Origin: Cyclobacteriaceae bacterium
GTDB lineage: Bacteria; Bacteroidota; Bacteroidia; Cytophagales; Cyclobacteriaceae
Assembly (NCBI GenBank): GCA_016787605.1
Contig: JAEUUE010000002.1
Span: 1 to 51,473 of the forward strand
DNA: 51,473 bases
Reading direction: 5' to 3'
Part shown: in pieces, positions 1-10,825 of the stretch
Numbering within the stretch: the first letter of the stretch is position 1
How the letters are laid out: each line of letters begins with the position of its first letter
Translations under genes and position numbers: made by a program
The notes under the pieces: generated by a model
Databases searched by the model: none
Told to the model about the DNA's origin: nothing
Seen by the model: only the letters and a program-made list of their open reading frames with translations

Positions 1-17
1 CTCTGACCATTTTCAAA

Positions 18-239
18 TCAATACTCGTCTTCGTTAAAGAAGAAGTCCTCTTTGGTCGGATAATCGGGCCAGATTTCTTCGATGGACTCGTAGGGCTGGC
101 CGTCGTCTTCGAGTTCCTGGAGGTTCTCCACCACCTCAAGCGGCGCGCCGGAACGGATGGAAAAGTCAATCAGCTCGTCTTTCGTCGCAGGCCAGGGCGC
201 ATCTTCCAGATACGAGGCCAATTCCAGTGTCCAGTACAT
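18..239 (-). CDS. DUF2795 family small acidic protein
   Basis: A 73-residue, very acidic protein (starts MYWTLELASYLEDAPWPATK, ends in a run rich in Asp, Glu and Phe). The pattern W-x-LELASYLEDAPWPATKDELI is what I know from the short DUF2795 proteins that are highly conserved across Bacteroidota; their function is unknown. No signal peptide or membrane segment is visible, so it is probably cytoplasmic. It is a single-gene unit divergent from ettA. A good promoter lies just upstream (see 260-289). Start chosen at the only ATG, which gives the family's usual length. The identification rests on remembered family sequence and is firm; the function is open. Confidence 0.9.
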   Translation of the reverse strand: MYWTLELASYLEDAPWPATKDELIDFSIRSGAPLEVVENLQELEDDGQPYESIEEIWPDYPTKEDFFFNEDEY

Positions 240-259
240 AGTGGTGTCTAAAATTCCCG

Positions 260-289
260 CAAAAATAGAATTTAATCACCCTAAGTCAA
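260..289 (-). promoter_or_regulatory. Bacteroidota-type promoter of the DUF2795 gene
   Basis: On the minus strand TTG (plus-strand CAA, 287-289) is followed after 19 bases by TATTTTTG (plus-strand CAAAAATA, 260-267). This fits the Bacteroidota primary sigma consensus TTG-N17-23-TAnnTTTG fully. Transcription should start near 254, leaving about 15 nt of leader before the ATG at 239. Confidence 0.7.
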
Positions 290-415
290 GTGATGCCCGA
301 ACCAATGTTAGGTAACCTTTTCCCCTCCTTTTCCGGGGCTGGCAATAAGGGGGGCATTCGGGGTTGGACTGTGGACTAAAAACTGCATATTTGCGCGCTA
401 AACGCAACCTTTTGA

Positions 416-2098
<1,683 letters not shown>

Positions 2099-2104
2099 CG
2101 GTCA

Positions 2105-3853
2105 ATGTGGGACAGCCTTACCCTGCTGGTTGTTTTTGCTCTGTCAGTAACGTGCGCGTTCGCACAACCGAACCCATGGTACGAGGAAGGATACAAGGTT
2201 AATGGCAAGAAGGCAGGCGCATGGACCTACTATGACAGTCCGGGCAATAAGGTGCTGGTCTACGATCATACCCTTGACTCGATTCTGTACATAAGAAAGG
2301 ACACCACAAAGAGTCTTGTCAAACAAGGGGAGAATTGGGACAGGCTGGATACCGATTTCCCAGCACGAGTCAGAGGAAGCTACGAGCCATTGTATGCTTA
2401 CCTGCAAAGCGTCATCACGAACTATACCAAGGACCTAACGCGGAATGCGCCAAACCTGCAAGCAAAAGTCTATCTCGGTTTTTCAGTTGACTACCGGGGG
2501 AAATTGACGCAGGTTGATGTGTTGAATTCCGATCACGCCGAGCTTATAAAGCGGCTGACTGCCGCTCTTATGGGGGCACCCTTTGAATGGCTTCCGGCCC
2601 GGAAAGGAAAGCAAACCTTTACGAGCATCCTCGCGCTACCTGTTGTTTTCTGCACGGACTGTCAATTCCACCTGCCTGGAAATATGGAGTCTGAGGCCTT
2701 CCCTCTCCAATGCCCGGTCCTTCCCCAGATCATGATCCAGCAAGGAGCCGGCCGGTCCGGGTACCAGACAGACCGATCGGCCCTGGTGAAAGACAAAAGA
2801 CGCACCTGGACTTCCTTCAACGGCTCTCCGGACGAAGAAGACCCCGGTATGGACTGGTCCTCCGATGGCCAGAAAGTCGTATTCATTCATCAGAACAACA
2901 TTTATGAATACCAATTGGATCGCGGCAGTACCCGACAGGTTACCCAAACGGTTTTTAAGAAATCAAATCTCGGGCGGGCTTCAGACGGATGGCTGTTTAC
3001 ACAGCACAACAGTTTTGGTGTGGCTGAAATCTTCTATGCTTCAGGCGACTTTTCTGACATCCGGAACTTGTCCAAGGAAATCAAGTGGCCAGAACACCTG
3101 ATCTGGCATGACTCCCCCAGCCGAAGAATCTATTTCGTGGGATCCAAAGGAAATGGCAAATCCCTATTTTCCATCGCTCTTCAAAACGGGGAAAAGCAAC
3201 TGGTGATTCCCAACACGCCTGGATATCCAGACAGCTACCTGATAACTAAAGGAGGAATAGTGCACCTGGAAAGCCGAAAGGAGGGCAAGTCTGTTTGCCT
3301 CGTTGATTCAGCAGGCCATCATGTGGGCCTCACGGGATTTCGCCATGGAATAGATATCCTGGACCGATCTGCGGACGGCCGATCCATCTTTTATTCCATC
3401 CTTGAAGAGGAGGTTGAAACCTATTACCACTACCACCTGGAAAGAAAGACCACCTCCATGCTTCCCCTGATTGATGCTGGCTTTGTTTTCGAACGCAATG
3501 GTTCCGCTTTCTTTGCCCGGGATCGCGGAGCCTATCCTACAAAGACTATTTTTTATCAGGTCGATCTTTTGTCCGGCGATTTTTCTGTCCTGGGGACCGT
3601 AAACAATCTTGAGTTTATTCACTACCTGTACGATAGTCCCGATGCCGTTATGTCACTTGGTGGTGACATTTACCAGGCAAGATTTGGTACGACCCTGGAG
3701 CTTGTATTGTTGGCTAAACAAGACAAATGGCCTGCCAAACAGCCAAATGGAAACATGGTATTCTTCTTTGGCAAGAAAGACAACCTTCCCTATATCGTTG
3801 ACATGGCATCAAAACGTATTATTCCCGTCCCGTTGCCACCCGGCACCCCCTGA
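2105..3853 (+). CDS. secreted protein with TonB-C-like domain and PD40-type beta-propeller
   Basis: A 582-residue protein of unknown function. An N-terminal signal peptide (hydrophobic LLVVFALSVTCAFAQ, cleavage near residue 21) predicts export. Residues about 25-60 resemble a MORN/toxin-antitoxin repeat (KVNGKKAGAWTYYDSPG). Residues about 115-185 look like a TonB C-terminal-type fold (VYLGFSVDYRGKLTQVDVLN, then PFEWLPARKGKQ). The rest has WD40-like blade motifs such as GMDWSSDGQKVVFIHQNNIY and SADGRSIFYSI. It begins 6 nt after ettA but its base composition is clearly lower in G+C (about 45-52 % in sampled lines against about 60 % in ettA), so it may be a later insertion behind ettA. The domain calls are pattern judgements without a search. 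Confidence 0.7.
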   Translation: MWDSLTLLVVFALSVTCAFAQPNPWYEEGYKVNGKKAGAWTYYDSPGNKVLVYDHTLDSILYIRKDTTKSLVKQGENWDRLDTDFPARVRGSYEPLYAYLQSVITNYTKDLTRNAPNLQAKVYLGFSVDYRGKLTQVDVLNSDHAELIKRLTAALMGAPFEWLPARKGKQTFTSILALPVVFCTDCQFHLPGNMESEAFPLQCPVLPQIMIQQGAGRSGYQTDRSALVKDKRRTWTSFNGSPDEEDPGMDWSSDGQKVVFIHQNNIYEYQLDRGSTRQVTQTVFKKSNLGRASDGWLFTQHNSFGVAEIFYASGDFSDIRNLSKEIKWPEHLIWHDSPSRRIYFVGSKGNGKSLFSIALQNGEKQLVIPNTPGYPDSYLITKGGIVHLESRKEGKSVCLVDSAGHHVGLTGFRHGIDILDRSADGRSIFYSILEEEVETYYHYHLERKTTSMLPLIDAGFVFERNGSAFFARDRGAYPTKTIFYQVDLLSGDFSVLGTVNNLEFIHYLYDSPDAVMSLGGDIYQARFGTTLELVLLAKQDKWPAKQPNGNMVFFFGKKDNLPYIVDMASKRIIPVPLPPGTP

Positions 3854-3892
3854 GGCCCGTTGTTCCCGACTTTTTCAATCTGTTCCAAATCT

Positions 3893-4261
3893 ATGAAAGC
3901 ACTCCTCACCATCGGTCTCCTGATCCTCTCCAACGCCTTCATGACCTTCGCGTGGTACGGCCACCTGCGCTTCAAGCAGATGACCTGGAGTCAAAACCTC
4001 GGGCTGCTCAGCATCATCTTCATCAGCTGGGGGATTGCCTTGTTTGAGTATATGCTCCAGGTTCCCGCTAACCGGATCGGTTTTAAGGAATTCGGAGGAC
4101 CCTTCTCCCTCGTTCAGCTGAAAGTGATCCAGGAAGTGATCACCCTGGTCGTCTTCGTCGTCTTCTCGCTGATCTTCTTCAAAAACGAAACCTTCCGGCT
4201 CAATCACTTCATCGGGTTCGTGTTCCTGGTGCTGGCGGTGTACTTCATCTTCAAGCGCTGA
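3893..4261 (+). CDS. DMT family (DUF486) small membrane protein
   Basis: A 122-residue integral membrane protein starting MKALLTIGLLILSNAFMTFA. Four hydrophobic segments are visible (about 3-20, 32-52, 78-96, 101-119), as in the DUF486 family of drug/metabolite-transporter-like proteins. The charged motif AWYGHLRF after the first segment and the Pro/Asn motif LQVPANRIG are typical of it. The substrate is unknown. The ATG at 3893 is preferred to the TTG at 3860 because it puts the first membrane helix at the N-terminus; the extra 11 residues would be polar and unlike the family. It lies 39 nt after the previous gene and converges on lpxL. Confidence 0.85.
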   Translation: MKALLTIGLLILSNAFMTFAWYGHLRFKQMTWSQNLGLLSIIFISWGIALFEYMLQVPANRIGFKEFGGPFSLVQLKVIQEVITLVVFVVFSLIFFKNETFRLNHFIGFVFLVLAVYFIFKR

Positions 4262-4268
4262 GCGGACA

Positions 4269-4310
4269 GTTGTCCAGAGTCCATGGTCCATGAACTATCG
4301 ACCATTCCTC
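4269..4310. repeat. degenerate period-7 repeat array (about six units)
   Basis: Between the DUF486 gene and lpxL the sequence falls into heptads: gttgtcc, agagtcc, atggtcc, atgaact, atcgacc, attcctc. Neighbouring units agree at 3-5 of 7 positions. The last unit runs into the lpxL stop codon. It belongs to the same style of repeat as the arrays in the arginine operon. Confidence 0.5.
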
Positions 4311-5229
4311 ACCGTTCCTCCTCCCCTGGCTTGGTCTTCCAGCGCTCGTGCATCCACACCCATTGTGCCGGGTTTCGGCGAATGGCTTCTTCCAGTATCG
4401 TCGTTAGTGTCTGGGTATTGGTGATCATGTCTTGTTCCTCATCGCCCGTGTTGACCATCTCCACTTCGGGATAGAGAACCATATGCTGAAGGTTGTCTTT
4501 GCCCAGGTGAATGAGTGCCGGGACAACCGCGGCGCCGGTCTTCATCGCCATGAGTGCCGCCCCAACGGGGGTGGATGCCGGCATTCCGAAGAAGTTCACA
4601 AACCGGCTTTTAACCTTGGTGTCCTGGTCGATCAACATGCCCACAGCGCCGCCGGATTTGAGGGTTTTGATCAACTTGAAGGTCTCACGGCCTCTTTGAA
4701 TGGGCTCCGAGCCATGCTTCGCCCTGAACTGAACCACGATGTCATTCAATCGCTCATCCTTGAGGGCGGTTCCGATGACCATGAAGGGCAGGCCGTTCAA
4801 TCCCATGGCTGTTATCATCAACTCGAAGGCGCCAATATGGCCGGTAAAATAAATCACCCCTTTACCCTTTGCCTTGGCGCGCTCGGCATACTCCTTACCT
4901 TCGAATACCACAAACTTATCAAGGTCTTCCCGCGTCCGGACACTCCAGGAACGAATAACATCCGCCCCATTCTTGGCCAGCATCACATACACCTCCTTGC
5001 TCAACTCCAGAATCTCCCGGGTTGTCTTCTCCTTTGCAAAGGCCAGTCCCAGGTGATGGATTACCAGGTCCTTGAAACGCGATGGAAAGCTGTAAACGAT
5101 CCTTCCGATTAACCCAAACAAGCTCAGCCACAGGGTACGAGGCACCAGCCTGGAGATAAAGATGGTGAACAATACCGCCCAGTAAATTGCTGTATACTTG
5201 ATTCGTTTACGAAGCGGCCGGGAACTCAT
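4309..5229 (-). CDS. LpxL/HtrB-family lipid A acyltransferase
   Basis: A 306-residue member of the lysophospholipid acyltransferase superfamily that adds a secondary acyl chain to the lipid A precursor at the inner membrane. An N-terminal membrane anchor is present (IYWAVLFTIFISRLV, about 15-30). The catalytic HX4E motif is H131-IGAF-E136 (YFTGHIGAFELM), followed by the family's substrate-site region (MLIDQDTKVKSRFVNFFGMP). Length is usual for the family. Its own promoter lies at 5235-5268 and the -7 box is so close to the ATG that the transcript may be nearly leaderless. It is divergent from sixA. Bacteroidota homologues could also acylate related aminolipids. Confidence 0.87.
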   Translation of the reverse strand: MSSRPLRKRIKYTAIYWAVLFTIFISRLVPRTLWLSLFGLIGRIVYSFPSRFKDLVIHHLGLAFAKEKTTREILELSKEVYVMLAKNGADVIRSWSVRTREDLDKFVVFEGKEYAERAKAKGKGVIYFTGHIGAFELMITAMGLNGLPFMVIGTALKDERLNDIVVQFRAKHGSEPIQRGRETFKLIKTLKSGGAVGMLIDQDTKVKSRFVNFFGMPASTPVGAALMAMKTGAAVVPALIHLGKDNLQHMVLYPEVEMVNTGDEEQDMITNTQTLTTILEEAIRRNPAQWVWMHERWKTKPGEEER

Positions 5230-5234
5230 GGGCG

Positions 5235-5268
5235 CAAAGATAACGCACCGCTGAAACGCGGAGCCAAA
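5235..5268 (-). promoter_or_regulatory. promoter of the lpxL-like gene, nearly leaderless
   Basis: Minus strand: TTTG (plus CAAA, 5265-5268), 22-base spacer, TATCTTTG (plus CAAAGATA, 5235-5242). Both boxes fit the Bacteroidota consensus. The ATG begins at 5229, only 5 bases after the box, so the predicted start of transcription falls at or next to the start codon. Confidence 0.65.
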
Positions 5269-5287
5269 TCCTGACTAACTTTATCTC

Positions 5288-5779
5288 ATGAAGACCCTGT
5301 ACCTCCTTCGTCACGCCAAGTCGAGCTGGGAAGACGCCGGACTGGACGACTACCATCGGCCCTTGAGCCCTCGCGGCGAGAAAGACGCTCCGAAAATGGG
5401 AAAACGCCTGCGCCGAGAAGGTATCCTGCCCAACCTCATCTGCTCCAGCTCCGCGGCCAGGGCCATCGCCACGGCCCGCCTCGCTGCCGAAGAGATGAAT
5501 TACCCGGTCAAGACGATCCAGCAGGAAAAGAAACTCTACCACGCCGGGCCCGAGGAAATACTGGGCTTTCTCCGCTCCCTCCCGCCCTCCCTTGAATCCG
5601 TCATGCTCGTCGGTCACAACCCCGGGCTGACGGAGTTCGCCAACGACCTACTCAACGAAGAAATCGACAACATCCCCACGGCCGGAGTCATCGGCGCGAA
5701 ACTTTCCGTCGATTCCTGGAAGGAAGTGAAATGGGGCTGTGGCAAGATGTTCCTCTACGACTACCCGAAGAAGGAATAG
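5288..5779 (+). CDS. sixA: SixA-type phosphohistidine phosphatase
   Basis: A 163-residue member of the histidine phosphatase (phosphoglycerate-mutase-like) superfamily. The catalytic RH motif is at the N-terminus (LLRHAKSSW, with R8 and the phospho-acceptor H9), and the second active-site His is in VGHNPGLTEF. Short length without extra domains matches SixA, which dephosphorylates His residues of phosphotransfer proteins. No signal peptide. It is divergent from lpxL and converges on the DUF4421 gene, with 4 nt between the stops. The exact substrate cannot be read from the sequence. Confidence 0.88.
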   Translation: MKTLYLLRHAKSSWEDAGLDDYHRPLSPRGEKDAPKMGKRLRREGILPNLICSSSAARAIATARLAAEEMNYPVKTIQQEKKLYHAGPEEILGFLRSLPPSLESVMLVGHNPGLTEFANDLLNEEIDNIPTAGVIGAKLSVDSWKEVKWGCGKMFLYDYPKKE

Positions 5780-5783
5780 TAAC

Positions 5784-6824
5784 TTACTGGCCGTTCTTCT
5801 TGCCCCAGGGCGGCAGCAGTTCCCAAACACTGCGCTTCAGAAAACCCCATTCGGAGAAGCGCCAGCCAAACAGGATGCGACCCGTGGTGGTGATGCTACT
5901 GAAGCGGATGTCATCAATAACCAGGTTGCGTGACTGGCTGGAGACCGTGATGCCGGTAAAGAATTTGTCGTTGCTGTACCCGATGGCCATGCGCGCGTCA
6001 AGGAAGCTGTTCACCCGTGTGTTCTTGTGATGAACCCCGTTGTCGTCGGTGTAGCGGAAATCCTGCACGGCAGGGCCCAGGGCAAACAACAGGCTGACGA
6101 AGAAGTTTTTCCGGATGATGAAGTTGTGAGAGTACCCCGGGGCCACCGCGTAGGTCCGGTAGTCGAGGGAGGTAAAGGAACTTTGCTGCCCGAGCAGGGC
6201 CGAATAAGCCGGGTTGAGTATGGCACTGTCGCCGTCGATCTCGAAGAGGTTGAAACTTCCGCTCAGCAGGAATCCCCCGCTGCTCTTGAGTTGCCGGTCG
6301 GCGAAAGTGAAGGACGACCGCAGGGAAAATTTCCGGGCATTGAATACATAAACTCCGTTAATGCCCAGGTTCTCAGAAACGATGTCGGGACGCTGGGGGT
6401 ATGGCGTGCCGGACGGCAGCGGCGGATCGGGGTTGGAGAGATAAAATCCTTTGTATCGCTGGTAGACCACATCTCCGCCCCAGCGCCGGCTGAGAATATT
6501 CAGCTGCAGGTCCGTTGACCGCGTGGATCCGAACACGTTGGTGCGGTCTTGCGCCACGGGCATCGGGAAAACAAACTCAAGCCCGAGGTCGAAGAGATAG
6601 ACACCCAGGCCAAGTCCGTAGGCATTGTTGGGTTTGAACTCCACGTTTTTGCCTCCGTCGCCGGGATCCTGCAAGCGAAAAGACAACTGCCGCTGCTTCG
6701 TGACCGGCCACACGAAGAACTTGTCGCGATACGATTTGATGTAGGCACTGTCGTACTTCTGGCCCGAAACCTGTTGGGCCATCATCAGAGCGATCAGAAG
6801 GATTCCGGCGCGCCACCCGCTCAT
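5784..6824 (-). CDS. DUF4421 family outer-membrane protein
   Basis: A 346-residue exported protein. The signal peptide is RAGILLIALMMAQQVSGQ (about 5-22). The body alternates hydrophobic and polar residues with many aromatic residues (NAYGLGLGVYLFDLGLEFVF), suggesting a transmembrane beta-barrel, and ends in a strand (GWRFSEWGFLKRSVW). This matches DUF4421, a Bacteroidota family of unknown function. It starts 2 nt after the hslU stop and so is the third gene of the lon-hslU unit, although it has no obvious role in cytoplasmic proteolysis. Confidence 0.82.
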   Translation of the reverse strand: MSGWRAGILLIALMMAQQVSGQKYDSAYIKSYRDKFFVWPVTKQRQLSFRLQDPGDGGKNVEFKPNNAYGLGLGVYLFDLGLEFVFPMPVAQDRTNVFGSTRSTDLQLNILSRRWGGDVVYQRYKGFYLSNPDPPLPSGTPYPQRPDIVSENLGINGVYVFNARKFSLRSSFTFADRQLKSSGGFLLSGSFNLFEIDGDSAILNPAYSALLGQQSSFTSLDYRTYAVAPGYSHNFIIRKNFFVSLLFALGPAVQDFRYTDDNGVHHKNTRVNSFLDARMAIGYSNDKFFTGITVSSQSRNLVIDDIRFSSITTTGRILFGWRFSEWGFLKRSVWELLPPWGKKNGQ

Positions 6825-6826
6825 GG

Positions 6827-8215
6827 CTACAGGATATACTCGCTGAGGTCGCGGTTCTTGGAAAGTCCCTTCATACGATCGTTGACCAGTTCGCGGGTCA
6901 CCTCGATGACCGCGCCGGGCATAATCTTGTCGGGGACATCGAAGAGATGTTCGTTGAGCAACCGGCTCAGCACCGTCTGCAGACGGCGTGCGCCGATGTT
7001 CTCCACTTCGGCATTGATGTCGAAGGCGGTTTGGGCAATCGCCTCCAGGGCCTCGCCGGTGAAGCGCAGCGTAACCCCTTCCGCGGCAAACATGGCTTCG
7101 TATTGCCGGGTCAGCGCATTGCGCGGCTCGCGGAGGATTCTCACGAAGTCTTCCTTGGTCAGGCTGCTCAGCTCCACGCGGATCGGGAAGCGCCCCTGAA
7201 GTTCCGGGATCAGGTCGGAAGGCTTGGACACGTGGAAAGCTCCTGCAGCGATAAACAGGACATGGTCAGTCTTAAGCACCCCGTGCTTGGTATTCACGGT
7301 ACTTCCCTCCACGATGGGCAACAAGTCGCGCTGTACGCCTTCGCGGCTCACATCGGGTCCGCTTCCCTTGGCGTTGCCCGAAGCGATCTTGTCAATTTCG
7401 TCGATGAAGATGATGCCGGTCTGTTCGGCTTTGCGAAGGGCTTCCTCCTTCACCTCATCCATATCAATCAGCCGGGCGGCCTCTTCTTCCAGCAAGAGTT
7501 TCCTTGCTTCGGCAATGGTCACTTTGCGTTTCCGGGGTTTCTTCGGCATCATGCCGCTGATCATGTCCTGGATGTTCATCATCGACACTTCGTCGATCAT
7601 GCCCGCTCCGATCATACCCACGTTGCCGCCAGAGCCGCCCTGCCGAAGCTGGATTTCGATTTTACGGTCTTCGAGTTCGCCCCGGCGGATCTTCTCCCGG
7701 AAGTGATTGCGGGTGCGCTCGTTGAGTTCGGCATCGGAAGATGGCATTTCGCCGCTCTCGGCAGATTCGACCGGGTGCACCACGCTGGACTTCAGCGGGG
7801 GTATCAGGGCGTCGAGGATGATTTCTTCCACTGTTTGTGCGGCCTTCTCCTTGACTTCCTCTTTTTTCCGTGCTTTAACCATATTGACCGCCTGTTCAGC
7901 CAGGTCGCGGACCATCGACTCCACATCACGACCTACATAGCCCACTTCGGTGAATTTGGATGCTTCCACCTTGACAAACGGCGCATCGGCGAGCCGGGCC
8001 AGGCGGCGGGCAATTTCCGTTTTGCCCACGCCTGTGGCGCCGATCATGAGAATGTTGTTGGGAACGATCTCCGCCTGCATTTCCGATGTCGCATTCATGC
8101 GTCTCCAGCGGTTGCGGAGTGCAATGGCGACGTTACGTTTCGCGTCGTCCTGTCCGACAATGTATTTGTTCAGCTCCGCAACGATCTGCTGCGGGGTAAG
8201 ATGCGACGAATCCAT
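6827..8215 (-). CDS. hslU: HslU, ATPase subunit of the HslUV protease
   Basis: A 462-residue AAA+ unfoldase that feeds substrates to the HslV peptidase. Walker A is GATGVGKTE, Walker B FIDEIDKIASG, and the pore-loop motif GYVGRDVE is present. The inserted I domain (about 110-245) contains a Gly/Met-rich loop. The C-terminus ends in a short hydrophobic tail (RDLSEYIL), which in this family docks into HslV. hslV is not in the window; in many Bacteroidota it lies elsewhere. It lies 21 nt downstream of lon. A promoter-like TACTTTTA (minus strand, 8222-8229) sits 6 bases before the ATG, so it might also have its own, nearly leaderless transcript. Confidence 0.95.
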   Translation of the reverse strand: MDSSHLTPQQIVAELNKYIVGQDDAKRNVAIALRNRWRRMNATSEMQAEIVPNNILMIGATGVGKTEIARRLARLADAPFVKVEASKFTEVGYVGRDVESMVRDLAEQAVNMVKARKKEEVKEKAAQTVEEIILDALIPPLKSSVVHPVESAESGEMPSSDAELNERTRNHFREKIRRGELEDRKIEIQLRQGGSGGNVGMIGAGMIDEVSMMNIQDMISGMMPKKPRKRKVTIAEARKLLLEEEAARLIDMDEVKEEALRKAEQTGIIFIDEIDKIASGNAKGSGPDVSREGVQRDLLPIVEGSTVNTKHGVLKTDHVLFIAAGAFHVSKPSDLIPELQGRFPIRVELSSLTKEDFVRILREPRNALTRQYEAMFAAEGVTLRFTGEALEAIAQTAFDINAEVENIGARRLQTVLSRLLNEHLFDVPDKIMPGAVIEVTRELVNDRMKGLSKNRDLSEYIL

Positions 8216-8236
8216 GGGCTGTAAAAGTAAAGAAAC

Positions 8237-10702
8237 TCAGGCGACCTTCGCGTCGGTCACCGTAAATTCAACGGGGTGCTTCACCTTTTCCTTCAGCAAG
8301 GCAATCTTCAGCACTTCATCGACCGTAGTCACGTAGTGAAAGACCAGTCCCTTCAGGTAGGACTTCTCGATCTCCTCCACGTCCTTGCGGTTGCGTGCAC
8401 TGAGAATGACTTCCTTGATTCCGCTACGCTTGGCAGCGAGGATCTTCTCCTTGATGCCCCCTACCGGGAGCACTTTACCCCGCAAGGTAATCTCGCCGGT
8501 CATCGCCAGTTTGGCTTTCACTTTTCGCTGGGTGAAAATCGAAGCCAGCGAGGTCAGCATGGTGATCCCGGCCGAGGGTCCATCTTTGGGCACAGCGCCG
8601 GCCGGGACATGCACATGAAGGTCGTACTGCTGGAATACCCGGTAGTCGATCCCGAGGGCCTTGGCGTTGGACTTCAGGTAGGAAAGAGCAGCCATCGCCG
8701 ACTCCTTCATCACGTCGCCCAGCTGCCCGGAGAGAGTAAGTTGTCCTTTGCCCCGGCTTACGCTGGATTCCACAAACAGGATGTCGCCGCCGACCTGCGT
8801 CCAGGCCAGACCCGTTACCACGCCGGCGGTCTCGTTGTCCTGGTAGAGTTCTTCCTCAAACACTTCGGGGCCCAGGACTTTCTGCACAAACTCCTCGTTG
8901 ACTACCCGCTCGGGAGTCTCCTCCATGGCTACGTCCTTCGCGATGTGACGCACGACCGACCCGATCTTCCGTTCGAGACTGCGCACCCCGGACTCACGCG
9001 TGTAGTGGGTGATGATCTTGAGCAAGGCCTCCTTGGTGAACTTAAACTCCGAGTCACCGAGACCATGCTCCTTGAGTTGCTTGGGCACCAGGTGCCGGAT
9101 GGCGATCTGGAGTTTCTCCTCGACCGTGTACCCGGTAATCTCAATGATCTCCATCCGGTCGCGCAAGGCAGGCTGAATGGTGTCGAGTGAATTGGCCGTG
9201 GCGATGAACAGCACCTTCGACAAGTCGTACTCAACTTCCAGGTAGTTGTCGTTGAATGTATTGTTCTGCTCCGGGTCAAGCACCTCGAGCAACGCCGACG
9301 AGGGGTCGCCGCGGAAATCGCTGCGGATCTTGTCGATCTCATCGAGCACGAACACCGGGTTCGACGACTTGGCTTTCTTGATGTTCTGGATGATCTTCCC
9401 CGGCATGGCCCCGATGTACGTCTTGCGGTGGCCGCGGATTTCAGCTTCGTCGTGAACGCCGCCGAGCGACATCCTCACGTAGTTGCGCTGAAGCGACCGT
9501 GCAATGGACTTCCCGAGGCTGGTTTTACCGACGCCGGGCGGACCGTACAGGCACAGGATCGGGCCCTTCATGTCCTGCTTGAGCTTGAGCACGGCCAGGT
9601 ATTCCAGGATTCTTGACTTCACCTTTTCCAGGCCGAAGTGATCCTTGTCAAGAATCTTGGCCGCCCGCTTCAGGTCAAAGTCATCCTGCGTGTATTCATC
9701 CCAGGGGAGGTCGAGCATCAACTCGACATAGTTCATGGACACCGGGAACTCGGCGGCCTGCGGGTTCATCCGCTGCAGCTTATCAAGCTCTTTGTTGAAA
9801 TGGTCGGCGGCGGCTTTGGGCCACTTCTTGGTGGCTCCCCGCTTGCGTAGTTTTTCGATTTCCTTCTCGGGCCCATCGTAGCCCAATTCATCCTGCAGCA
9901 CCTTGATCTGCTGACGCAGGAAATAGTCGCGCTGCTGCTGATCGATGTCGGTATGCACCTTCTTCTGGATCTCATTCTTGATTTCCAGCATCTGGATTTC
10001 CTTCAGCATGTACTGAAGAAGCAGCGTACCCCGGTCAATGATGTTGGCCGTTTCCAGGATCTTCTGCTTGTCGGCCACCTCCACGTTGAGGTTGCTGGAG
10101 AGGAAGTGAATGAGAAAAGGCGTGCTTTGAATATTATCGAGAGCGACCTGGGCTTCCTGGGGAATCTCCGGGTTCAGGCGGAGAATTTTCGAAGCCGAAT
10201 CCTTGAGCGACTGAACCAACGCCTCCGCTTCCTTGCTCTGAAGGTTCAGGGCCGGCTCAATGAGCAGATCGATCCGCGCCGTGAGATAGGGCTCTTCGCT
10301 GGTAAACTCATGGATCGAGAACCTGTTCTTTCCCTGGATGATTACCGTGGTATTGCCATCCGGCAACACGAGCATCTTGAGAATGCGGGCAACCGTTCCA
10401 AACCGGTAGAGATCATCAACAGAGGGATCCTCCACCATCTTGTTCTTTTGGGCCACGACGCCGACCATCTTGTTGCCCTGGTAGGACTTCTTGATCAGGC
10501 GGATCGACTTTTGACGCGTTACCGTGATGGGGATGACCACCCCCGGGAACAAGACCGTATTCTTGATGGGCAGGATGAGCAGTTCACCGGGAACGTCCTC
10601 TGGTTTGAGGTCGGTTTCCTGCTCAGGGTTAATGAGCTGCACCAACTCTTCCGAGTCTTCCTGGACAATGGGGGTGAGTGCTAATCGCTTAAATGAACTC
10701 AT
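8237..10702 (-). CDS. lon: ATP-dependent Lon protease
   Basis: An 821-residue LonA protease that degrades misfolded and regulatory proteins in the cytoplasm. Domain order: N-terminal substrate-binding LON domain (about 40-240), coiled coil (about 245-340), AAA+ module with Walker [10 protein letters not shown] and Walker [10 protein letters not shown], and C-terminal Ser-Lys peptidase with the catalytic Ser in PKDGPSAG (S710) and a downstream Lys in the [14 protein letters not shown] region. Length is normal. It is the first gene of the minus-strand unit lon-hslU-DUF4421. A 13-nt dyad sits 4 nt upstream of the ATG, and a promoter-like dyad lies at 10797-10810. Confidence 0.96.
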   Translation of the reverse strand: MSSFKRLALTPIVQEDSEELVQLINPEQETDLKPEDVPGELLILPIKNTVLFPGVVIPITVTRQKSIRLIKKSYQGNKMVGVVAQKNKMVEDPSVDDLYRFGTVARILKMLVLPDGNTTVIIQGKNRFSIHEFTSEEPYLTARIDLLIEPALNLQSKEAEALVQSLKDSASKILRLNPEIPQEAQVALDNIQSTPFLIHFLSSNLNVEVADKQKILETANIIDRGTLLLQYMLKEIQMLEIKNEIQKKVHTDIDQQQRDYFLRQQIKVLQDELGYDGPEKEIEKLRKRGATKKWPKAAADHFNKELDKLQRMNPQAAEFPVSMNYVELMLDLPWDEYTQDDFDLKRAAKILDKDHFGLEKVKSRILEYLAVLKLKQDMKGPILCLYGPPGVGKTSLGKSIARSLQRNYVRMSLGGVHDEAEIRGHRKTYIGAMPGKIIQNIKKAKSSNPVFVLDEIDKIRSDFRGDPSSALLEVLDPEQNNTFNDNYLEVEYDLSKVLFIATANSLDTIQPALRDRMEIIEITGYTVEEKLQIAIRHLVPKQLKEHGLGDSEFKFTKEALLKIITHYTRESGVRSLERKIGSVVRHIAKDVAMEETPERVVNEEFVQKVLGPEVFEEELYQDNETAGVVTGLAWTQVGGDILFVESSVSRGKGQLTLSGQLGDVMKESAMAALSYLKSNAKALGIDYRVFQQYDLHVHVPAGAVPKDGPSAGITMLTSLASIFTQRKVKAKLAMTGEITLRGKVLPVGGIKEKILAAKRSGIKEVILSARNRKDVEEIEKSYLKGLVFHYVTTVDEVLKIALLKEKVKHPVEFTVTDAKVA

Positions 10703-10706
10703 GCAA

Positions 10707-10719
10707 TGTCAAGTTGACA
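10707..10719. promoter_or_regulatory. 13-nt inverted repeat just upstream of lon
   Basis: TGTCAA-g-TTGACA is a perfect 6+6 dyad with a one-base centre, ending 4 nt before the lon start codon (10702). The position would suit an operator or a translation-level control site. Nothing else supports a function. Confidence 0.3.
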
Positions 10720-10796
10720 CGCTTGCGCGGGGCACTTCCCCAATCCGGCGTGTGCCGTATACTGGTCAATCGGGATGCCAACCCGTTGTATATCAG

Positions 10797-10810
10797 TCAA
10801 ATTTATTTGA
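10797..10810. promoter_or_regulatory. symmetric dyad carrying divergent -7 boxes (lon / PD40-OmpA gene)
   Basis: TCAAAT-tt-ATTTGA is a perfect 14-nt inverted repeat. On the minus strand it contains TAAATTTG (10798-10805), a full match to TAnnTTTG facing lon. On the plus strand TTTATTTG (10802-10809) is one mismatch away and faces the OmpA gene. One dyad may therefore serve or control both divergent units. No convincing -33 box is seen on either side. Confidence 0.4.
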
Positions 10811-10825
10811 ACTTTCGGTATTCCG

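Noticed and set aside
6947-9190. 425- and 304-codon plus-strand frames over hslU and lon
   Set aside because: Antisense shadows of two fully conserved proteases.
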